Shown piece by piece: positions 6,301 through 11,244 of a DNA stretch of 11,244 nucleotides. The first letter of the stretch is position 1, and each line of letters opens with the position of its first letter. Under the pieces are notes generated by a model that worked only from the letters and a program-made list of their open reading frames with translations, had not been told where the DNA came from and ran no database searches. A program made the position numbers and the translations under genes. Source of the DNA: SMWC01 sp964466315 (GTDB lineage Bacteria > Pseudomonadota > Gammaproteobacteria > Steroidobacterales > Rariloculaceae); contig CAYXNS010000058.1 of NCBI GenBank assembly GCA_964466315.1, positions 1 to 11,244 on the forward strand, given 5' to 3'.

Positions 6301-7553
6301 TTCGTCACCCGCTCGGGCACGGGCTTCGTTTTCTCCCAACTCGTGTAGAAGGGCATGAATACGAAAAATGCGAAGTATGAAGCTGTAAACACGCGCGCGA
6401 GCATCGTATAAGTATCGCTGACGGCCTGTAGACCAAGATATCCCAGGACAAGAAAACTAATCGCAAATGTCGCGAGCGCCAGTTTGTAGATCCAGCTGCG
6501 GTAGCGGATCGACTTCACTTTACAACGATCCAGCCATGGCAGGAAAACCGGCAGCAATACGGCAAGTCCCATCAGTACGACGCCGAGCAGTTTGTTCGGC
6601 ACTGCGCGTAAAATTGCGTAGAACGGCGTAAAGTACCAGATCGGAGCGATATGTTCGGGCGTCTGCAGCGTGTTGGCCGGTTCGAAGTTTGCGTGCTCCA
6701 GGAAGTAACCGCCCAGATCCGGTGCGAAAAACACCACGGCAGAAAACGCGATCGTGAACACGAGAATGATGACTAGGTCTTTACTCGTGTGGTAGGGATG
6801 AAAGGCAACGCCGTCCAGCGGTATTCCGTCGGCGCCCTTATGTTCCTTGATCTCGATGCCGTCGGGGTTGTTTGAGCCGACTTCGTGCAGCGCCATGATA
6901 TGAACGACGACGAGTATTAGAAGCATCAGCGGCACCGCAATCACGTGGAATGCAAAAAATCGATTCAACGTGATATCGGAGATGTAGAAGTCGCCGCGAA
7001 TCCATTCCGCCAGCCCCTCGCCGATGACCGGCACGGCGCCGAACAAGGACACGATGACCTGTGCACCCCAGTAGGACATATTTCCCCACGGCAGCAGATA
7101 ACCGAAGAAGCCTTCGGCCATCATGCAGAAATAGATCGCCATCCCGATCAGCCAGATCAGCTCGCGCGGCTTCTTATAGGACCCGTAGAGCATCGCACGA
7201 AACATGTGCAGATAGACGACGATGAAGAAAGCCGAGGCGCCGGTAGAGTGCAGATAGCGGATCAGCCAGCCCCAGTCCACATCGCGCATGATGTACTCGA
7301 CAGAGGCGAACGCCTCCGCCGCGGATGGCTTGTAATTCATCGTCAGCAGGATGCCCGTAACGATCTGCAGCACCAGTACGACGGATGCGAGTACGCCGAA
7401 GCCATACCAGAAATTGAAGTTCTTGGAAGCGTAGTACTCGGTCGCGTGCTCCTTGAGGAGCTTTGTCATCGGGAACCGATCGTCTATCCAGGCCGTGAGT
7501 GCCGTGAAATTCCGGCCGAGGCGACTCAAGACGTCAGATTGAGTCGTTGCCAC
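6297..7553 (-). CDS. petB: Ubiquinol-cytochrome c reductase, cytochrome b subunit
   Basis: Integral membrane subunit of the bc1 complex carrying the two b hemes and both quinone sites (Qo and Qi), the core of the proton-motive Q cycle. The 418-residue product has eight predicted membrane helices. Heme ligands are His102 and His116 in helix B, and His203 and His218 in helix D, with 14 residues between the latter pair as in cytochrome b6. GYLLPWGNMSYWGAQV (151-166) forms part of the Qo region. The Qo loop motif normally PEWY reads PIWY (304-307). Length and domain order fit a full fused cytochrome b, not the split b6/subunit IV type. The start is GTG 7553 with GGGGG 7 nt upstream; it shares one base with the petA stop (TAGTG). 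Confidence 0.97.
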   Translation of the reverse strand: MATTQSDVLSRLGRNFTALTAWIDDRFPMTKLLKEHATEYYASKNFNFWYGFGVLASVVLVLQIVTGILLTMNYKPSAAEAFASVEYIMRDVDWGWLIRYLHSTGASAFFIVVYLHMFRAMLYGSYKKPRELIWLIGMAIYFCMMAEGFFGYLLPWGNMSYWGAQVIVSLFGAVPVIGEGLAEWIRGDFYISDITLNRFFAFHVIAVPLMLLILVVVHIMALHEVGSNNPDGIEIKEHKGADGIPLDGVAFHPYHTSKDLVIILVFTIAFSAVVFFAPDLGGYFLEHANFEPANTLQTPEHIAPIWYFTPFYAILRAVPNKLLGVVLMGLAVLLPVFLPWLDRCKVKSIRYRSWIYKLALATFAISFLVLGYLGLQAVSDTYTMLARVFTASYFAFFVFMPFYTSWEKTKPVPERVTK

Positions 7554-8143
7554 TAGCTAACCCCCGTTTCTGCACCGATCAGCACCGTACTCTCGGTAAC
7601 GAAACTGTAAGGAGGCACGCGTAGATTGGTGGGCGCTGGCATGGTGCTGTATACGCGACCGGCCAGATCGAACTTCGACCCATGACAGGGGCAATAGAAG
7701 CCACCCGGCCAATCCAACCCCAGGTCGGCCGGACCGACCTCGAAACGCGGAGTTGGCACACAAGCCAAATGCGTGCAGACACCCTCGACGATGAGAATCT
7801 CGGGCTTCAAGCTGCGATGTTCGTTGTCGGCAAAACCCGGCTGCTCCGACTCGAGCGAAGCCGGATCCGCGAGTATGCCATCGATCGATCCCAGCCGGCC
7901 GAGCATGTCGGCTGTCCGATGCACGATCATAATGACGCGGCCGCGCCACTCCACTTTGATCAATGCGCCCGGCTCGACTTTACTGATATCGACTTCGACC
8001 GGAGCGCCGAGGGCCTGGGCCCGAGCGCTGGGACGGAAAGAGGCGACAAACGGAACGGCAGCGGCGGCCAGCCCAACACCACTCGTAACCGCCGTAGCGG
8101 CCGAAAGAAAATGGCGTCTGGAGAGATCCGCTTTGTCAGTCAT
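7553..8143 (-). CDS. petA: Ubiquinol-cytochrome c reductase, Rieske iron-sulfur subunit
   Basis: Rieske [2Fe-2S] protein of the bc1 complex, which takes the first electron from ubiquinol at the Qo site and swings to cytochrome c1. The 196-residue product begins with a Tat-type twin-arginine signal (SRRHFL) and an uncleaved hydrophobic anchor (about 14-35). Box I is CTHLAC (Cys123, His125, Cys128) and box II CPCHGSKFD (Cys151, Cys153, His154). Cys123/Cys151 and His125/His154 bind the cluster; Cys128/Cys153 form the disulfide. Box I usually reads CTHLGC, so Ala127 is unusual. Phe158 replaces the Tyr found in mitochondria and alphaproteobacteria. It is the first gene of the operon, with AGGAG 7 nt before the ATG. 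Confidence 0.97.
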   Translation of the reverse strand: MTDKADLSRRHFLSAATAVTSGVGLAAAAVPFVASFRPSARAQALGAPVEVDISKVEPGALIKVEWRGRVIMIVHRTADMLGRLGSIDGILADPASLESEQPGFADNEHRSLKPEILIVEGVCTHLACVPTPRFEVGPADLGLDWPGGFYCPCHGSKFDLAGRVYSTMPAPTNLRVPPYSFVTESTVLIGAETGVS

Positions 8144-8156
8144 TCAGCACTCCTGG

Positions 8157-8179
8157 GCTGACTTAGCGCCTAGGTCAGC
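8157..8179. promoter_or_regulatory. Near-perfect palindrome in the petA leader
   Basis: GCTGAC (8157-8162) and GTCAGC (8174-8179) are perfect inverted arms. Pairing continues inward with TAG/CTA after a single mismatch, around a 3-bp CGC centre, giving 9 of 10 matching positions per arm. It lies just upstream of the petA ribosome binding site and inside the predicted leader RNA. It may be a DNA operator or an RNA hairpin next to the ribosome binding site; which one is not decided by sequence. Confidence 0.45.
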
Positions 8180-8291
8180 TGCTCGTAAGTATCTCGATTG
8201 ATAGTGTGTTCTTGCGGAGACGTCCGTGGCCACGATGGTCGCTGCCGAAATCGCGCATCTCTGTAAAGATGGTCCTTCTCAAACCCGCGCG

Positions 8292-8321
8292 ATTATACAC
8301 AGCGCCGTAAGCCCTTGACCA
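8292..8321 (-). promoter_or_regulatory. Predicted sigma-70 promoter of the petABC-sspAB operon
   Basis: On the minus strand a perfect TATAAT -10 (8292-8297) lies 18 bp from a TGGTCA -35 (8316-8321, 4 of 6 matches). Transcription would start near 8285, giving a leader of about 140 nt before the petA ATG at 8143. This is the best promoter-like match in the 217-bp gap between petA and algW. Confidence 0.55.
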
Positions 8322-8360
8322 CCGGAAGAGCCATGCCTCCGTGCCTGTTAAACTACTCCC

Positions 8361-9458
8361 ATGCCCGGCGCCATCAAGACAGCCGCTTTTGTCGCCCAGT
8401 CCGTAGCCATCGGACTGGCGCTGGCCTTCGTGGTGGTACTCGTCCGGCCGGACCTCATCAACCCGAGCCAGGGGGGCGCAGGTGATGCGCCCAGCAGCTA
8501 TGCCAACGCTGTCGTCGCCAGCGCACCGGCAGTCGCGAATATCTATACGGCCGGTATCCCCGGGCAGCGCAGCGGATTCGCAGGAATCAGGACCAGTCCA
8601 TTAGCCGGCGAGGGTCTCGGCTCCGGCGTCGTCATCAGCCGGGACGGCTATCTCGTCACGAACTGGCACGTAATCCGGGATGCGGACGAGATCTATGTGC
8701 GGCTCTCGGACGGACGAGCCGTTGAACCAACTTTCGTGGGCGCTGACCCAGAAACCGAACTCGCGCTCTTGAAAATTGATTTGCCTGACTTGCCAACCAT
8801 TGCGCTCGGGCGCTCCGATACGCTTCGCATCGGCGACGTCGTGCTCGCCATAGGCAACTCGCTTGGCTTGAGTCAGACCGTGACGCAGGGAATCGTCAGT
8901 GCGACAGGCCGCGGTCTCGAGCAGCGACTGGCGACCTTTGAGAGCTTCATCCAGACCGATGCCGCCATCAACGTCGGCAACTCCGGCGGCGCGCTCGTAA
9001 ATACTCGGGGCGAACTCGTCGGTATCAACACGGCGGTCCTTGGCGCTACCTTGCGGGACGAAGTCATTCCCGCGGGGGTCGGCTTCGCGATCCCGGTCAA
9101 CCTCGTTCGCGGCGTCATGGCCGAACTCATCGAGCATGGCCGTGTCATCCGCGGCTGGCTTGGCGTAAACGTACGTTATCTACCAACGCTGCAAGCGCAA
9201 GCGCTCGGCCTCTCCGGACCCGGGATCGAGTTGCTCGAGGCCAGCGGACCAGCCGCCTCGGCGGGCTTACGCCGTGGCGATGTCGTGACGCATGTGAACG
9301 GCGATCGCATGCTCAGCGCGCAACAGATGATGAATCTCGTCGCCGGCGGGGATCCCGGTGAGACGGTTCGGATTCGCGGGATCCGACATGGCGCCGGGCA
9401 GTTTGAGACCGAGGCGGTTCTCGAGGAACGGCCACCCGCGTCGAGATCGACCGGTTAA
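8361..9458 (+). CDS. algW: Membrane-anchored HtrA-type serine protease AlgW/DegS
   Basis: Periplasmic protease tethered to the inner membrane. In this family the PDZ domain senses unfolded outer-membrane protein C-termini and the protease then makes the first cut in the anti-sigma factor (RseA or MucA), releasing the envelope-stress sigma factor. The 365-residue product has an N-terminal hydrophobic anchor (about 8-28), a trypsin-like domain (about 45-255) with His103 in TNWHVI and Ser208 in NVGNSGGALV, and one PDZ domain (about 262-355). One PDZ domain plus an uncleaved anchor points to DegS/AlgW rather than DegP. The position normally holding the catalytic Asp (TDLAVLK) reads TELALLK, Glu133. 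No clear ribosome binding site precedes the ATG. Its stop codon overlaps the convergent murA stop. Confidence 0.93.
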   Translation: MPGAIKTAAFVAQSVAIGLALAFVVVLVRPDLINPSQGGAGDAPSSYANAVVASAPAVANIYTAGIPGQRSGFAGIRTSPLAGEGLGSGVVISRDGYLVTNWHVIRDADEIYVRLSDGRAVEPTFVGADPETELALLKIDLPDLPTIALGRSDTLRIGDVVLAIGNSLGLSQTVTQGIVSATGRGLEQRLATFESFIQTDAAINVGNSGGALVNTRGELVGINTAVLGATLRDEVIPAGVGFAIPVNLVRGVMAELIEHGRVIRGWLGVNVRYLPTLQAQALGLSGPGIELLEASGPAASAGLRRGDVVTHVNGDRMLSAQQMMNLVAGGDPGETVRIRGIRHGAGQFETEAVLEERPPASRSTG

Positions 9459-10714
9459 CTGGGCAAGCGGCGTATCTGCGCGCCGACCTGTGAGAGCTTC
9501 TCTTCGATGCACTCGTAGCCGCGATCGATGTGATAGATGCGATCCACGATCGTCACACCCTCGGCGACAAGACCCGCCAACACGAGTGACGCCGACGCGC
9601 GCAAGTCGGTCGCCATGACCGGTGCCCCGGTGAGATGCTCTACGCCTCGTGTGATCGCCGTGTTCCCCTCGATCGACAAATCCGCGCCCATGCGCCGTAA
9701 CTCGTGGGCATGCATGAACCGGTTCTCGAAGATGGTCTCGACTATCGTGCCGGTGCCGTCCGCGACAGAATTCAGCGCACAGAACTGGGCCTGCATGTCG
9801 GTTGGGAACCCGGGATAGGGTGCGGTCCGAAGATCGATCGCCGCGGGATGCTTTCCGGCCATGTCGAGTTCGATCCAATCTTCCCCACGCTGGACGGACG
9901 CACCCGCCTCCTCGAGTTTCATGAGAACCGCATCCATATGGTCGGGCCGCGTGCGCTTGATCTTCACCCGCCCACCCGTGATCGCCGCGGCGACTAGGTA
10001 GGTACCACTCTCGATGCGGTCGGGGAGGATGGAGTAATTCGTCCCCTGCAACGAGTCGACACCCTGGATCGAGATCGTGTCGGTGCCCGCACCCTCGATC
10101 CGTGCTCCCATTGCGCTTAAGAAATTAGCAAGATCGACGACCTCGGGCTCCCTGGCGGCGTTCTCGATCACCGTCTCGCCCTTCGCCAGGACCGCCGCCA
10201 TCATCAAATTCTCGGTTCCCGTTACGGTCACGGTGTCCAGGATCAGGCGCGCACCCTCGAGGCACTTGGCGCGCGCGCGGATATAACCGTTGTCGATCGA
10301 TATATCGGCACCCATCGATTGAAGGCCGCCGATATGCAGGTTGATCGGCCGTGCCCCGATCGCGCAACCACCGGGCAACGACACATCGGCACGGCCGAAA
10401 CGAGCTAGCAATGGGCCCAGGACGAGCACCGACGCCCGCATGGTCTTCACGAGTTCGTAAGGGGCAAGAAATTCAGAGATATCGTTGGCGTCTATCTCGA
10501 GCCTTAGACCGTCGTGGAAAATGATTCCCACACCCATGCGACGTAGCAGCTTGACGGTCGTGGTGACGTCGTTGAGGTGTGGCACGTTCTCGAGTACCAC
10601 GGGGCCTTCAGCCAATAGCGAAGCGGCCAGGATCGGCAATGCCGCATTCTTCGCGCCCGAGATCCGGACCTCGCCCAAGAGACGCTCGCCACCCGTGATT
10701 TCCAGTCGATCCAA
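9455..10714 (-). CDS. murA: UDP-N-acetylglucosamine 1-carboxyvinyltransferase MurA
   Basis: Cytoplasmic enzyme of the first committed peptidoglycan step, transferring enolpyruvate from phosphoenolpyruvate to UDP-GlcNAc. The 419-residue product (E. coli 419) shows the N-terminal SGAKNAALPILAASLL with Lys22-Asn23, the active-site loop PGGCAIGARP with Cys117 (the residue alkylated by fosfomycin), YPGFPTDMQAQF with Asp306 as the likely base, and DLRASASLVLAGL near the C-terminus. The start is TTG 10714, placing MDRLEITGG where the family has MDKLxIxGG; GAAGG lies 9 nt upstream. It follows ibaG after 16 nt, as in E. coli and Pseudomonas, so the two are likely co-transcribed. Its 3' end overlaps algW by 4 bp. 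Confidence 0.97.
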   Translation of the reverse strand: MDRLEITGGERLLGEVRISGAKNAALPILAASLLAEGPVVLENVPHLNDVTTTVKLLRRMGVGIIFHDGLRLEIDANDISEFLAPYELVKTMRASVLVLGPLLARFGRADVSLPGGCAIGARPINLHIGGLQSMGADISIDNGYIRARAKCLEGARLILDTVTVTGTENLMMAAVLAKGETVIENAAREPEVVDLANFLSAMGARIEGAGTDTISIQGVDSLQGTNYSILPDRIESGTYLVAAAITGGRVKIKRTRPDHMDAVLMKLEEAGASVQRGEDWIELDMAGKHPAAIDLRTAPYPGFPTDMQAQFCALNSVADGTGTIVETIFENRFMHAHELRRMGADLSIEGNTAITRGVEHLTGAPVMATDLRASASLVLAGLVAEGVTIVDRIYHIDRGYECIEEKLSQVGAQIRRLPS

Positions 10715-10730
10715 CTCGTCGCGCCTTCGC

Positions 10731-10973
10731 TCAACTCAATCGAGATTGCCACTCCTCGGGCGTGAAAGTCTTCAGGTTCAGCGCATGGATCTCGCCACCG
10801 AGTAGGTCCCCGAGCGTCCCGTAGACCATCTGGTGCCGGCGAAGGCTTCGCTCGCCATCAAACGCGGAACAAATGACGATCGCTTCGTAATGCCCAGACC
10901 CATCCGTGCGGACCTCGACGCTGGCATCCGGTAGACCCTTCTCTATGAGTTCTCCTACTGCGTTCGAATCCAT
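10731..10973 (-). CDS. ibaG: BolA family iron-sulfur protein IbaG
   Basis: Small cytoplasmic BolA-like protein. Family members partner with monothiol glutaredoxins to bind and pass on [2Fe-2S] clusters; IbaG is also linked to acid stress. The 80-residue product (E. coli 84) carries the BolA pattern: DGSGHYEAIVICSAFDG, the basic turn SLRRHQMVY, and EIHALNLKTFTPEEW, where the IHAL histidine corresponds to the conserved cluster ligand. It lacks the longer tail of BolA itself and sits immediately before murA, the IbaG (YrbA) position. ATG 10973 aligns with the E. coli N-terminus, though the ribosome binding site (GTAGAG) is weak and close. Confidence 0.94.
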   Translation of the reverse strand: MDSNAVGELIEKGLPDASVEVRTDGSGHYEAIVICSAFDGERSLRRHQMVYGTLGDLLGGEIHALNLKTFTPEEWQSRLS

Positions 10974-11009
10974 GCTCTACGCCCGATATGATGGAATGCG
11001 CCCGGCGAA

Positions 11010-11058
11010 CAGTCTAACCGAATCCGTGTTTTCCCTCATGACCACCACACTTAGACTG
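11010..11058. repeat. Inverted repeat in the ibaG/antiporter divergent control region
   Basis: CAGTCTAA (11010-11017) and TTAGACTG (11051-11058) are perfect 8-bp inverted copies separated by 33 bp, lying in the 138-bp gap between two divergently transcribed genes. A TAGACT hexamer on the minus strand inside the left copy could be the ibaG -10 (weak, 4 of 6). The right copy directly abuts the predicted -10 of the antiporter gene. Confidence 0.4.
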
Positions 11059-11065
11059 CTAGAAT
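11038..11065 (+). promoter_or_regulatory. Predicted promoter of the antiporter gene
   Basis: An extended -10 element TGCTAGAAT (11057-11065; hexamer TAGAAT, 5 of 6) lies 16 bp after ATGACC (11038-11043; 4 of 6 to TTGACA). Transcription would start near 11072, leaving a leader of about 40 nt before the ATG at 11112. Confidence 0.4.
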
Positions 11066-11111
11066 TCACAACGATGATTCGAAATGAGCACAGGGTGTAT
11101 CCCGTAATAAT

Positions 11112-11244
11112 ATGCTGTTGCCAGCGGCTGAAATTCTGATCGGCCTCCTGTTGCTCTTTTGGGGAGCGGATCGCCTCGTGGTTAGCGCAGCAGCGACCGC
11201 CCGCAATCTCGGCGTCTCCGCCGTTCTAGTGGGTCTCGTCATCA
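11112..11244 (+). CDS. Calcium/sodium antiporter, YrbG (CaCA) family, N-terminal part
   Basis: Start of an inner-membrane cation exchanger; YrbG-family proteins are predicted to exchange Ca2+ for Na+ or H+. Only 44 codons are in the window before it is cut by the right edge. The reading starts MLLPAAEILIGLLLLFWGAD, then RLVVSAAATARNLGVSAVLV. This matches the first membrane helix, the GADRLV turn and the beginning of the second helix of YrbG. The catalytic alpha repeat (GTSLPE region in family members) would come just after the window. ATG 11112 is the only reasonable start because an in-frame TGA lies at 11085-11087; no strong ribosome binding site is visible. In E. coli yrbG lies in the same chromosomal neighbourhood as ibaG and murA, which supports the call. 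Confidence 0.85.
   Translation, partial: MLLPAAEILIGLLLLFWGADRLVVSAAATARNLGVSAVLVGLVI

Noticed and set aside
6945..7556. 203-codon plus-strand open frame opposite petB
   Set aside because: Antisense to highly conserved cytochrome b; its composition is a mirror of membrane-helix codons.
8315..8320. TTGACC on the plus strand as the algW -35
   Set aside because: The nearest -10-like hexamer is 28 bp away and nothing suitable lies at 16-18 bp; the same bases are better explained as the -35 of the opposite-strand pet promoter.
8349..8360. TAAACT just before the algW ATG as a -10 producing a leaderless message
   Set aside because: The spacing would fit a leaderless transcript and no ribosome binding site is seen, but there is no -35 at the right distance, so the evidence is too weak.

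Overview
The window (about 60% G+C) comes from a gammaproteobacterial chromosome. The gene content and order match the block known from Pseudomonas (rnpB, rsmI, lpoA, yraN, gmhA/diaA, sspB, sspA, cytochrome bc1 genes, algW, murA, ibaG). Within the Gammaproteobacteria I cannot fix the order from sequence reading alone. Almost everything is housekeeping: there are no mobile elements, CRISPR arrays or tRNAs, and no coding stretch looks foreign.

Left part (1-1346), minus strand: the 5' two thirds of the RNase P RNA gene, cut by the window edge, lies downstream of rsmI, a 16S rRNA 2'-O-methyltransferase. Divergent from rsmI, on the plus strand (1341-4334), are lpoA (outer-membrane lipoprotein activating a peptidoglycan synthase), yraN (UPF0102) and a SIS-domain sugar-phosphate isomerase of the GmhA/DiaA family. 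The usual DolP/BON-domain gene is not found after it. A 144-bp convergent gap follows instead.

Middle part (4479-8143), minus strand: a compact operon read petA-petB-petC-sspA-sspB. It encodes the three catalytic subunits of the cytochrome bc1 complex (Rieske protein, cytochrome b, cytochrome c1), followed by the RNA-polymerase-associated protein SspA and the ClpXP adaptor SspB. A consensus-like promoter lies about 150 bp upstream of petA, giving a long leader with a near-perfect palindrome just before the ribosome binding site.

Right part (8361-11244): algW/degS (membrane-anchored periplasmic protease of envelope stress signalling) on plus, convergent with murA and overlapping its stop codon. 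Then murA and ibaG on minus (an ibaG-murA pair), and divergent from them the first 44 codons of a YrbG-type Ca2+/Na+ antiporter, cut by the right edge. Envelope biogenesis (lpoA, gmhA, murA, algW) is the common theme, with respiration in between.

I found no undescribed system. The points most worth a second look are residue-level: a Glu where HtrA proteases have the catalytic Asp (AlgW), Ile for Glu in the PEWY motif of cytochrome b, Ala for Gly in Rieske box I, and a DiaA-locus protein that keeps the GmhA zinc ligands. There are also several palindromic control-region elements.
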